Assembly: GCA_900549235.1 (NCBI GenBank)
Contig: URNT01000049.1
Location: 1 to 22,245 of the forward strand
Direction of reading: 5' to 3'
Length of the DNA stretch: 22,245 bases
Source of the DNA: an uncultured Clostridium sp.
GTDB taxonomy: Bacteria > Bacillota > Clostridia > Lachnospirales > Lachnospiraceae
The notes beneath the pieces were generated by a model. The model searched no databases. It was not told the origin of the DNA and saw only the letters and a list, made by a program, of their open reading frames with translations. This document shows positions 8,167-16,285 of this stretch, piece after piece. Position numbers and translations under genes: made by a program. Within the stretch, counting starts at the first letter, position 1. Every line of letters begins with the position of its first letter.

Positions 8167-8210
8167 TGCCCGGCAGGGGCCGGACCTCTGACAGTCCGCC
8201 CTGCCGGGCA
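8167..8210 (-). other. Strong intercistronic hairpin after ygfK
   Basis: A perfect 12-bp inverted repeat, TGCCCGGCAGGG (8167-8178) and CCCTGCCGGGCA (8199-8210), is extended by CGGAC/GTCCG after a 2-base bulge. The first T-rich stretch on the minus strand (CTCTTTTGTT) comes only about 10 bases later, so termination would be partial at best. It sits in the 154-base gap between ygfK and the DUF3343 gene and could attenuate the distal genes or protect the 3' end of ssnA-ygfK mRNA. Confidence 0.65.
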
Positions 8211-8247
8211 AATTCATCCGCACATGTGCCTTTTATCTGATCCGCTT

Positions 8248-11232
8248 TTACAGCATGTAAGCGTAATCCTTAACAACTGCTGCCATGATCTTTGCGATTC
8301 CTTCCGGTACGTCCTCATTTGCGGTACCAATGGTGTAATCAATCACACGGCCGGCCAATCTTACCTTACAGGTTCCTGCTGCTCTGTCCAGAACGGTAAA
8401 GCCCTGGTTCTTACTGTTTTCCATGTCTGCCTCATTTGCAAACAGGGTGAACTTGTCAAGATATGGAGCGCTGTCCCATGGGCAGAAGCTCTTGCAGTTT
8501 CCGCACTCATTACACATATAATCTACATGAATGATCTGGTGCTTATCCATTCCCTCTGCCTTCAGAGCCACATTGGCTCTGTTTGGACATACTTCAACAC
8601 AGTTCTCACAATAGCTGCTGCAGGAGAGACATCTGGAGGAATCAGATACAGCCTTATCTTCCTCAGCCAGTCTGCCCTTGCGTCCGTATACAGTCTCAGC
8701 GTCAGCCTGCATAAAAATATCCTCAGACAGATCTCTTCCGATAATTGCCTCAGCTGCCTTCTTGCCGTCGCGGATGCCCTCTACAACAGTTGCAGGGCCG
8801 TAGAGGCCGTCTCCTGCCGCGTATACGCCCTTAACAGAGGTCTCCAGGGTCTCCTGATTTACCTGAGGACGTCTCCTGCTGTCCAGAGCGATGCCGTTTG
8901 CCTCATAGAACGCGCCCGGAACCTTCTCGCCTACTGCAGCAATCACAGTATCAGCCGGTACGGTTACAACCTCGTCTGTCTCAACCACGCCCCGGCGTCC
9001 GCTGGCGTCCATATCGCCCAGAACCATCTTCTTGCAGTAGAGAAAACCATTTTCCAGCTTAACAGGAGCTAACAGCTCTGCGAAGTCTACGCCGTCCTCA
9101 ACTGCCATTACCAGCTCTTCCTCGTCTGCCGGCATATAGCGTCTGGTCCTTCTGTATACCAGAGATACCTTCTCAACGCCTTCATTTCTCTTAGCTGCTC
9201 TTGCTGTATCCATAGCGGTGTTTCCGCCGCCGATCACGACTACATTCTTTCCTAACTCTACCTTGCCGCCGGTTGCCTTGAACGCAGCCAGGAAGTCAAT
9301 GGCGTTCATGGTCTCGCCGGACTCCAGAGTGAGAACACCCTTCTCAGAAGCGCCCACTGCCAGAACTACATAGTCATATTCCTTCTTAAGCTCCTCAACA
9401 GACTGGATCTCTCTGCCGTTTACAAGCTCTACGCCCATGGCCTCAACCAGCTTCACATCGTTGTCAATGGCGCCGTCCGGGATACGGAAGCCAGGGATCA
9501 CGTTGCGGACAACGCCGCCCATCTTCTCTTCCTTCTCAAACAGAGTTACCTTCATGCCGCCCTTTGCCAGGAAGAATGCTGCTGCCAGTCCTGCTGGGCC
9601 GCCGCCTACAACCGCTGCCTTCTTATCAGAAGTGATCTCAGGCTTCTTAAGCTCAGCCATCACGGCCTCAAAGCCGCCCTCTGCCGCCTCTAACTTAGTG
9701 CGTCTGATATTAACAGACTCCTCGTAGAAGTTTCTGGTACACTTGCTCATACAGTTGTGGGCACAGATGGTTCCTGTGATAAATGGAAGGGGGTTCTTAT
9801 TTAAAATAACCTTTAATGCTTCCTCATATTTTCCCTCTCCTGCCAGCTGCAGATAGCGGGTAATATCCTGATGGATGGGGCAGCCTTCCTGACAGGGAGC
9901 GATAAAGCAGTCAGTCAGAGGCACTGGTCTGTTAATCTTTCTGGATGGCAGAGGCTTAACAGCCTTTACATGGTGCTTGTCTGTCTTTACAGCCTCAACC
10001 AGAGCTGCTGCCTTGGCGGCGTCTACCCCTGTAAAGGAAACAGCGTCCTTCTTTGCAAAGATCTGTCCGATCTGTTCTAATCTCTGGTAGCCGCCTGGCT
10101 TTAACATGGTGGTAGCCATGGTTACCGGCCAGATGCCTGCATCTACAATGTCCTCAATATTGAAGTAATCCGCTCCGCCGGAGTAGGAAATACGGAGCTT
10201 TCCGTCAAATTCCTTTGCAAGGAGCATAGCTACGGACATGGACAGAGGATACAGGGACTTGCCTGACATGTACATCTCCTCGCTTGGAAGCTCATTCTGC
10301 TTTACATCAACCGGGAAGGTATTGGTGATCTTAACACCGAACTCCAGTCCCTTCTCGTCAGCCAGAGCCTGCAGCCGCTTAAGCATAGGGATGGCATCCT
10401 CATACTGAAGGTCATCCTTAAAGTGGAAATCACCGAAGGCAACATAGTCATAGCCCATGTCGTCCATCAGCTTTCTCGCGTACTCATAACCTAAGAGAGT
10501 CGGATTGCACTTAATAAAGGTATGTACATGCTTCTCCTCGATCAGGTGTCTTGCAATCCGCTCGATCTCCTGCGGAGGACATCCGTGAAGAGTGGACAGG
10601 GTAATGCAGTTGGATACATTTGGAGAAATGGACTCAACGTCCTCCTTTGTCACCTTCTCAAAGCGGTCCATATTGTCAAGGAGCCACTGTCTGCACTCGT
10701 TGAATACAGGAGTCTGGGAAGCGTCCTTCATCCCTTCGATGAATTTATCAATCTTCTCCAGCTTAATGCCCTCCAGGTCGTAGCCCACGGACATATTGAA
10801 CTGGAAGCCGTCCATGGCGCCCAGGCCGTATTCCTTCGCGATCACCTTGCAGGCAAACCAGGCCTTTACGTACTCGTCAAATGCCTGGGGAACGTAAAGC
10901 TCAGTGGACCACTCGCAGTTGTAGCACTCGTCGTCAGCCTTGATACATGGCTTGGATACAGGAAGATCCTCTCCGTCTAATTTCTGAACAGTCTTTAACT
11001 CGAAGAAACGGCTGCCTGCAGCGTAGGATGCCACAATATTCTGTGCCAGCTGTGTGTGAGGACCTGCTGCCGGGCCGAAGGGAGTCTCCAGCTTTCTGCC
11101 GAAGATCTCATAATTTTTCTCAGGATCCGCGATAAATGGTCTCTTGATCCCAAATACAGCCCCTGCCTTATGCTCCTCAAGGATCCAGTTCATCAGTTTC
11201 CCAAATGGGATTGGTGTCATAATGTCGCTCAT
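8248..11232 (-). CDS. ygfK: YgfK, multidomain Fe-S flavoprotein of the urate cluster
   Basis: 994 residues, near the length of E. coli YgfK. Residues 45-400 look like a dihydroorotate-dehydrogenase-type TIM barrel: TPFGPAAGPHTQ, FFELKTVQ, FIKCNPT, FGVKITNT and ISYSGGADYFNIEDIVDAG. Residues 440-510 match the N-terminal iron-sulfur domain of dihydropyrimidine dehydrogenase and the glutamate synthase small subunit (Cys442, 447, 451, 490, 494, 498). Then come a FAD-binding GGGPAG (543-548), a second nucleotide site VIGGGNTAMD (667-675) and a FAD-closing AAGDG. Two 4Fe-4S sites end the protein (Cys868-882 and Cys907-917). It is often called a putative selenate reductase subunit, but its context indicates purine or urate redox chemistry with NAD(P)H. 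The start follows AGGAGG by 7 bases; the gene is 16 bases after ssnA. Confidence 0.93.
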   Translation of the reverse strand: MSDIMTPIPFGKLMNWILEEHKAGAVFGIKRPFIADPEKNYEIFGRKLETPFGPAAGPHTQLAQNIVASYAAGSRFFELKTVQKLDGEDLPVSKPCIKADDECYNCEWSTELYVPQAFDEYVKAWFACKVIAKEYGLGAMDGFQFNMSVGYDLEGIKLEKIDKFIEGMKDASQTPVFNECRQWLLDNMDRFEKVTKEDVESISPNVSNCITLSTLHGCPPQEIERIARHLIEEKHVHTFIKCNPTLLGYEYARKLMDDMGYDYVAFGDFHFKDDLQYEDAIPMLKRLQALADEKGLEFGVKITNTFPVDVKQNELPSEEMYMSGKSLYPLSMSVAMLLAKEFDGKLRISYSGGADYFNIEDIVDAGIWPVTMATTMLKPGGYQRLEQIGQIFAKKDAVSFTGVDAAKAAALVEAVKTDKHHVKAVKPLPSRKINRPVPLTDCFIAPCQEGCPIHQDITRYLQLAGEGKYEEALKVILNKNPLPFITGTICAHNCMSKCTRNFYEESVNIRRTKLEAAEGGFEAVMAELKKPEITSDKKAAVVGGGPAGLAAAFFLAKGGMKVTLFEKEEKMGGVVRNVIPGFRIPDGAIDNDVKLVEAMGVELVNGREIQSVEELKKEYDYVVLAVGASEKGVLTLESGETMNAIDFLAAFKATGGKVELGKNVVVIGGGNTAMDTARAAKRNEGVEKVSLVYRRTRRYMPADEEELVMAVEDGVDFAELLAPVKLENGFLYCKKMVLGDMDASGRRGVVETDEVVTVPADTVIAAVGEKVPGAFYEANGIALDSRRRPQVNQETLETSVKGVYAAGDGLYGPATVVEGIRDGKKAAEAIIGRDLSEDIFMQADAETVYGRKGRLAEEDKAVSDSSRCLSCSSYCENCVEVCPNRANVALKAEGMDKHQIIHVDYMCNECGNCKSFCPWDSAPYLDKFTLFANEADMENSKNQGFTVLDRAAGTCKVRLAGRVIDYTIGTANEDVPEGIAKIMAAVVKDYAYML

Positions 11233-11248
11233 TTTTATCCTCCTTATA

Positions 11249-12580
11249 TTAACCGTTAATAGAATCAGCCAGCTCCTTCGCTGCCTTTCTTACATCATAA
11301 AGAACCTTCTCTTCATCGATGCCGATCAGCTCTCTGTCCTTCATGAGAATCTTGCCGTTGCAGACGGTTGTTACAACGCTGCGGCCGGTCATGCCAAATA
11401 AGATATGGCTGTTTACATTGCCTGCGTGCATGGGGGTTCTTGGAATGTAATCGGTTACGATTACATCCGCAGCGGCGCCTTCCTTTAATACGCCAAGCTC
11501 CTTCTTAAAGTAGCGGTTGGCGATCTTCGCATTGCCCTCAAAAAGCATCTGAGGAACCTCGCCCCAGGCTGCGTTCGCATTGCACAGGTGATGCTTGTGA
11601 AGCACATTTGCTACCTTATAAGACTCTAAAACGTCCTGGGTATATCCATCTGTGCCAAGTCCTGTCAGGATGCCTCTGTGTACGATCTCCATAGTCGGAG
11701 GACAGCCGCAGGCATTGCCCATGTTGGACTCAGGATTATGTACCACCATGGTATCCGTATCCTTGATCAGCTGCATCTCATGAGGATTTACATAGATACA
11801 GTGGCCAAGAAGAGTCTTGCTTCCTAAGATATTGCAGTCCATCAGACGGTCTACGATACGCTTGCCGTATTTCTTTAAGCAGTCATGCAGATCCTCAATG
11901 CCCTCTGCTACATGGATGTGGTAGCCCACCTCCTCAGGCTTGTTGGCTGCCGCCAGCTCCATGGTCTCATCTGAGATGGTAAACTGGGCATGCATACCCA
12001 TCATACCGGCGATCATATCTGTATCGTCTGCCAGGGCGTGCTTAATCCAGGCTGCATTTTCCATCACGCCGGCCCTTGCCTTCTCCATACCGTCCCGGTC
12101 AGAGATCTCATAGCACAGACAGGTTCTCAGTCCAAACTCCTTTGCGGCGTCCTCGATGGCAAACAGGCTGTCATGAATCTCACCAAAGCTTGCGTGGTGG
12201 TCAAATACTGTGGTAACGCCGTTCTTAATACAGTCCATATAAGTAACTCTGGCGCTCTGGCGTGTCTGCTCGTTGGTCAGATGGCGGTCAATGGTCCACC
12301 ACATGCCGTCCAGAATATCCAGAAAGCCCTTTGGATCATATCCGTTGATGCTGAGGCCTCTTGCCATGGCGCTGTAGATGTGCTCATGTGTGTTAATGAA
12401 GGCAGGCATGATCACACCGCCCTTCGCGTCTACAAACCCGGCATCCGGAAACTCCTTTCGGATCTCCTCCAGTGTTCCTACCTTCTTAATGGTAGTCCCC
12501 TCAATCACTACTGCCCCGTTCTCAAAAAATGGCTGGCTGGCGTCTCTTGTTGCCATGCGTCCGTTTCCAATGATAAGCAT
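11249..12580 (-). CDS. ssnA: Putative aminohydrolase SsnA
   Basis: A 443-residue amidohydrolase of the guanine deaminase/TrzN-like branch, normal length. Metal ligands are present: His65 and His67 in NTHEH, His221/223 in YHIHVAEG, His260 in LLGHC and Asp311 in GLGTDGY. Members deaminate or hydrolyse purine- or triazine-like rings; the substrate of SsnA itself is not settled. It is the first gene of the minus-strand operon, with its own promoter about 90-110 bases upstream, and ygfK follows after 16 bases. The GGAG ribosome-binding site is slightly far from the ATG (about 10 bases), which may lower translation a little. It is a core member of the urate-degradation cluster reported in gut bacteria. 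Confidence 0.92.
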   Translation of the reverse strand: MLIIGNGRMATRDASQPFFENGAVVIEGTTIKKVGTLEEIRKEFPDAGFVDAKGGVIMPAFINTHEHIYSAMARGLSINGYDPKGFLDILDGMWWTIDRHLTNEQTRQSARVTYMDCIKNGVTTVFDHHASFGEIHDSLFAIEDAAKEFGLRTCLCYEISDRDGMEKARAGVMENAAWIKHALADDTDMIAGMMGMHAQFTISDETMELAAANKPEEVGYHIHVAEGIEDLHDCLKKYGKRIVDRLMDCNILGSKTLLGHCIYVNPHEMQLIKDTDTMVVHNPESNMGNACGCPPTMEIVHRGILTGLGTDGYTQDVLESYKVANVLHKHHLCNANAAWGEVPQMLFEGNAKIANRYFKKELGVLKEGAAADVIVTDYIPRTPMHAGNVNSHILFGMTGRSVVTTVCNGKILMKDRELIGIDEEKVLYDVRKAAKELADSING

Positions 12581-12662
12581 ATCCGATCTTCTCCTTTTCT
12601 TTCTTCTTCCACGCGTACTACGCAGGTGAGTTAATGTTATAAAAAGAACTCTCTGTAGCTTT

Positions 12663-12691
12663 ATACTAACACCTTATACCCCCATTTGCAA
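12663..12691 (-). promoter_or_regulatory. Probable promoter of the ssnA operon
   Basis: On the minus strand TTGCAA (12686-12691), a 17-base spacer and TAGTAT (12663-12668). A start near 12656 gives a leader of about 75 bases. The same hexamer TTGCAA is the -35 box of the divergent promoter. An 11-base near-palindrome, GCGTACTACGC (12613-12623), lies in the leader. Confidence 0.5.
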
Positions 12692-12726
12692 GCCCAAAAT
12701 ACAATTTTTTTTAGTTATACAAAATT

Positions 12727-12738
12727 TTTTTGCAAAAA
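12727..12738. promoter_or_regulatory. Palindrome in the divergent control region
   Basis: TTTTTGCAAAAA is a perfect 12-base palindrome lying between the two divergent promoters and just upstream of the plus-strand -35 box. It shares the TTGCAA core with both -35 boxes and is a candidate operator for the adjacent YheO/DauR-type regulator. No binding data can be inferred from sequence. Confidence 0.35.
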
Positions 12739-12742
12739 CCTC

Positions 12743-12770
12743 TTGCAATTCCATTTTTTTGTGATATGAT
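12743..12770 (+). promoter_or_regulatory. Promoter of the regulator-ygeX operon
   Basis: TTGCAA (12743-12748), a 16-base spacer and TATGAT (12765-12770). The predicted start near 12777 leaves a leader of about 85 bases before the regulator ATG. No terminator or gene separates it from ygeX and ygeY, so it probably drives them too. Confidence 0.6.
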
Positions 12771-12862
12771 GGAATCATAAACAAGACGCCCAGGATTTGC
12801 GAAATGTTTATTGTACAAAGTAACTATAACATATGAGTCCGAAACATAAGGAGGTTTTCACT

Positions 12863-13531
12863 ATGGCTTACACCCTGGACCTGCTCAAGCAACTAGCCGA
12901 CGGCCTTGCAAGACAGTTCGGACCCGACTGTGAGATTGTCATCCACGACTTGAAACGTCACGACCTGGAGCACTCGGTAGTACATATCAATAACGGTCAT
13001 GTAACAAACCGTCAGGAAGGCGACGGCCCCTCAAAGGTCGTACTTGAAACCTTGCAAAAGGATCCGGCTACTTTAAAAGACCACGTTGGATATCTGACAC
13101 GGACATCCAACGGCAAGATATTAAAGTCCAGTACCTTTTATATACGGGAGCCTGAGGGCAATACGGTAGACTACCTGCTATCCATTAATTATGACATCAC
13201 CAGTCTTATGACCATCGAACGATCCATTAAGGCGCTGATCGATACCGAACCCCAGGCAGACGCCAAGCAGCAGCCCGAACCCATCGTTCATAACGTAAAC
13301 GATCTCTTAGATACGCTGATCGAACAGTCAGTGGCTCTGGTAGGAAAACCCGCCGCCCTGATGAACAAAGAAGAAAAGGTAACAGCCATCCAGTTTTTAA
13401 ATGACGCAGGCGCCTTTCTTATTACCAAGTCAGGTGACAAGGTTTCCAAGTATTTCGGTATTTCAAAGTTCACTCTGTACAGCTACATCGATGTGAACAG
13501 CCGCAAGTCATCGGATGAAAAAAACAGATAA
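12863..13531 (+). CDS. YheO/DauR-type PAS and HTH transcriptional regulator
   Basis: 222 residues. The start at 12863 is set by AAGGAGG 8 bases upstream; an upstream in-frame ATG at 12833 has no site. Residues about 5-115 match the YheO-like PAS domain (FGPDCEIVIHDL, a VVHINNGHVTNR segment, SINYDITSL). The C-terminal 60 residues match the DauR-like helix-turn-helix (AVTFL-type region AIQFLNDAGAF, then KSGDKVSKYFGISKFTLYSYID). Members are typically local regulators of catabolic genes that sense a small ligand. It is the first gene of the plus-strand unit, 39 bases before ygeX, and faces the ssnA operon, so it very likely controls both arms. Whether it activates or represses, and which purine it senses, is unknown. 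Confidence 0.88.
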   Translation: MAYTLDLLKQLADGLARQFGPDCEIVIHDLKRHDLEHSVVHINNGHVTNRQEGDGPSKVVLETLQKDPATLKDHVGYLTRTSNGKILKSSTFYIREPEGNTVDYLLSINYDITSLMTIERSIKALIDTEPQADAKQQPEPIVHNVNDLLDTLIEQSVALVGKPAALMNKEEKVTAIQFLNDAGAFLITKSGDKVSKYFGISKFTLYSYIDVNSRKSSDEKNR

Positions 13532-13570
13532 CCCATTTTCACACACATACAAAGAGGAGGATTATGTATC

Positions 13571-14779
13571 ATGGATCAGAAGATTCAGTGGGCAGTGAAT
13601 CATATGCCAAAGACAGATGATAAAAACCTGCCGGTTATGGGATTAGACGAGATCACGAAGGCACGCACCTTCCACGAAAGCTTCCCTCAGTACAGCAAGA
13701 CACCCCTTACAAAGCTGGACCACATGGCTGAGTATCTGGGAGTAAAGGAAGTTTTCATTAAAGATGAGTCCTACCGTTTCGGTCTCAACGCGTTTAAGGT
13801 ATTAGGCGGTTCCTTCGCTATGGCCCGCTACATCGCCAAGGAGACAGGCAGAGATGTATCTGAGCTTCCCTATTCCGTACTGACCTCCGACCAGTTAAGA
13901 GAGGAATTCGGCCAGGCAACCTTCTTTACCGCTACCGACGGCAACCACGGACGCGGCGTTGCATGGGCTGCAAACCGTCTTGGACAGAAGGCTGTTGTAC
14001 ATATGCCAAAGGGCTCCACACAAACCCGTCTTGAGAACATCGCAAAGGAAGGCGCTCAGGTTGACATCCAGGAGATGAACTACGACGACTGTGTACGTCT
14101 GGCAGCAAAGGAAGCCGACGAGACACCAAGAGGCGTGATCGTACAGGATACCGCATGGGACGGCTACGAGGAGATTCCCGCATGGATCATGCAGGGCTAC
14201 GGCACCATGGCTATGGAGGCCGGCGAGCAGTTAAATGAATACGGCTGCGAACGTCCAACCCACATCTTTGTCCAGGCAGGTGTTGGTTCCCTGGCTGGCG
14301 CGGTAGTCGGCTACTTCTCCAACCTGTATGCTGACAACCCACCTGTATTCGTTGTAGTAGAGGCTGAGGCCGCTGCCTGTCTGTACAAGGGCGCTGCTGC
14401 CGGCGACGGTGACATCCGCATCGTAGACGGCGACATGGAGACCATTATGGCCGGTCTTGCCTGCGGCGAGCCAAACACCATCTCCTGGGATATTTTAAAG
14501 AACCATGTAAAAGTATTCATCGCTGCTCCGGACTGGGTAGCTGCAAACGGTATGCGTATGCTGGCTGCTCCTGTTAAGGGCGACGCGCCTGTTACCTCTG
14601 GCGAATCCGGTGCCGCTCCATTCGGCGCGCTGGCTGCCATGATGACCATGGATGAATACGCTGATCTTAGAAATGACATCGGCCTGACAGCAGATTCCAG
14701 GGTACTGCTCTTCTCCACAGAGGGCGATACCGATCCGGACCGCTACAAGAACATCGTCTGGAAAGGCCTTGACAAATAA
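13571..14779 (+). CDS. ygeX: Diaminopropionate ammonia-lyase YgeX
   Basis: A 402-residue PLP enzyme of fold type II, full length. The Schiff-base lysine is Lys76 in FGLNAFKVLGG. Asp123 (ATDGNHGRG) and Asp193 (VQDTAWDG) match the two catalytic aspartates known in E. coli diaminopropionate ammonia-lyase. GVGSLAG (237-243) is the phosphate-binding loop. It converts 2,3-diaminopropionate to pyruvate and two ammonia, the last carbon step of the proposed urate route. AGGAGG lies 10 bases upstream. An out-of-frame ATG between that site and the start (13564) might slightly affect initiation. ygeY follows after 45 bases with no terminator between. Arg codons favour CGT/CGC, suggesting high expression. 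Confidence 0.95.
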   Translation: MDQKIQWAVNHMPKTDDKNLPVMGLDEITKARTFHESFPQYSKTPLTKLDHMAEYLGVKEVFIKDESYRFGLNAFKVLGGSFAMARYIAKETGRDVSELPYSVLTSDQLREEFGQATFFTATDGNHGRGVAWAANRLGQKAVVHMPKGSTQTRLENIAKEGAQVDIQEMNYDDCVRLAAKEADETPRGVIVQDTAWDGYEEIPAWIMQGYGTMAMEAGEQLNEYGCERPTHIFVQAGVGSLAGAVVGYFSNLYADNPPVFVVVEAEAAACLYKGAAAGDGDIRIVDGDMETIMAGLACGEPNTISWDILKNHVKVFIAAPDWVAANGMRMLAAPVKGDAPVTSGESGAAPFGALAAMMTMDEYADLRNDIGLTADSRVLLFSTEGDTDPDRYKNIVWKGLDK

Positions 14780-14824
14780 TCGAGCACTGTTAACTCAGAA
14801 CACTATTTATGGAGGATGATAAAA

Positions 14825-16141
14825 ATGAATCTTGATTACGCGAAAATTAAAGAAGCAGCACAGAATTATCAGGCAGATATGACCAAATTCTTACGGGACA
14901 TCGTTAAATTCCCAGGCGAGAGCTGTGACGAGAAGGCTCACATCGACCGCATCGCTGAGGAGATGGAAAAGCTGGGCTTTGACAAGGTTGAGATCGATCC
15001 AATGGGCAACGTACTGGGCTACATGGGAACCGGCAAGACTCTCATCGGCTTTGACGCTCACATCGATACAGTAGGCATCGGAAACAAAGACAACTGGAAC
15101 TTTGATCCATACGAGGGCTACGAGAATGAGACAGAGATCGGCGGCCGCGGCGTATCTGACCAGTGCGGCGGTATCGTATCTGCTGTTTACGGCGCTAAGA
15201 TCATGAAGGATCTGGGCATGTTAAGCGATGAGTACACTGTATTAGTAGTTGGTACGGTTCAGGAAGAGGACTGCGACGGTCTGTGCTGGCAGTACATCAT
15301 CAACGAAGACAAGGTTCGTCCTGAGTTCGTTGTATCCACAGAGCCAACTGACGGTGGTATCTACCGCGGACAGAGAGGCCGTATGGAGATCCGTATCGAC
15401 GTGAAGGGCGTTTCCTGCCATGGTTCCGCTCCTGAGCGCGGTGACAACGCAATCTACAAAATGGCTGACATTCTTCAGGATGTCCGCGCACTGAATGAAA
15501 ATGACGCTGCTGACGATAAGGAAGTTAAGGGCCTTGTTAAGATGTTAGATGAGAAGTACAACCCACAGTGGAAGGAGGCTAACTTCTTAGGACGCGGTAC
15601 TGTTACCACCTCCGAGATCTTCTTCACCTCCCCAAGCCGCTGTGCAGTAGCTGACTCCTGTTCCGTATCTCTTGACCGCCGTATGACAGCAGGCGAGACA
15701 TGGGAAAGCTGCTTAGACGAGATCCGCGCTCTTCCGGCTGTTCAGAAGTACGGCGATGACGTAACCGTATCCATGTACGAGTATTCCCGTCCATCCTACA
15801 AGGGACTGGTATATCCAATCGAGTGCTACTTCCCAACATGGGTAATTCCGGAAGATCACAAGGTAACCAAAGCTCTTGAGGAAGCCTACAAGAATCTGTA
15901 CGGCGAGGCAAGAATCGGCGCTGAGGAGACTCTGGCCATGAGAACTGCACGTCCTCTGACTGACAAGTGGACCTTCTCTACCAACGGTGTATCCATCATG
16001 GGCCGCAATGGCATCCCATGCATCGGCTTTGGCCCAGGCGCTGAGGCTCAGGCTCACGCACCAAACGAGAAGACCTGGAAGCAGGATCTTGTTACCTGTG
16101 CAGCTGTTTACGCAGCACTGCCAACTGTTTACTGCAAATAA
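14825..16141 (+). CDS. ygeY: YgeY, M20-family amidohydrolase
   Basis: 438 residues, a member of the M20 metallopeptidase/deacetylase family called YgeY selenium-metabolism hydrolase. The start at 14825 is preferred because GGAGG ends 9 bases before it; the ATG at 14816 directly abuts the site. Metal and catalytic residues are present: His79 and Asp81 (AHIDT), Asp112 (GVSDQCGG), Glu147-Glu148 (VQEED), the STEPTD segment and a C-terminal His in EAQAHAPNE. The family removes acyl or carbamoyl groups from amino acids; in the proposed pathway it frees the remaining ureido group before YgeX acts. It lies between ygeX and ygeW in the same unit. The gene is intact. Confidence 0.93.
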   Translation: MNLDYAKIKEAAQNYQADMTKFLRDIVKFPGESCDEKAHIDRIAEEMEKLGFDKVEIDPMGNVLGYMGTGKTLIGFDAHIDTVGIGNKDNWNFDPYEGYENETEIGGRGVSDQCGGIVSAVYGAKIMKDLGMLSDEYTVLVVGTVQEEDCDGLCWQYIINEDKVRPEFVVSTEPTDGGIYRGQRGRMEIRIDVKGVSCHGSAPERGDNAIYKMADILQDVRALNENDAADDKEVKGLVKMLDEKYNPQWKEANFLGRGTVTTSEIFFTSPSRCAVADSCSVSLDRRMTAGETWESCLDEIRALPAVQKYGDDVTVSMYEYSRPSYKGLVYPIECYFPTWVIPEDHKVTKALEEAYKNLYGEARIGAEETLAMRTARPLTDKWTFSTNGVSIMGRNGIPCIGFGPGAEAQAHAPNEKTWKQDLVTCAAVYAALPTVYCK

Positions 16142-16182
16142 CTAATATTCGAATAAACCATTTTTCCATGAAGTCCTAGTGA

Positions 16183-16237
16183 CCTGTAGAAAGTCCGGCA
16201 GCTGCTGCTGAAAGCTGCCGGAGGACTGCGGGCCAGG
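16183..16237 (+). other. Structured RNA leader of ygeW
   Basis: Within the 144-base gap before ygeW lies a perfect 10-bp stem, TCCGGCAGCT (16194-16203) with AGCTGCCGGA (16213-16222). An alternative lengthens it by AGTCC/GGACT around a GGA bulge, and CCTG/CAGG (16183-16186 and 16234-16237) can close the whole structure. No U-tract follows, so it is not a plain terminator. It could set mRNA stability or be a small regulatory RNA element. It is followed by an A-rich run and AAAGGAGCC before the ygeW ATG. Confidence 0.5.
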
Positions 16238-16285
16238 CAATCCTACGAATCAAAAAAAATACTAAAATATAAAGGAGCCAAAACC

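Noticed and set aside
8092..9072. A plus-strand open frame of 326 codons antisense to ygfK
   Set aside because: It overlaps the conserved C-terminal Fe-S and FAD regions of YgfK and crosses the strong hairpin; no coding signal of its own.
8248..11232. Selenate reductase as the function of YgfK
   Set aside because: This is a carried-over annotation; the domains and operon context point to purine or urate redox chemistry. No molybdopterin domain is present in the protein.
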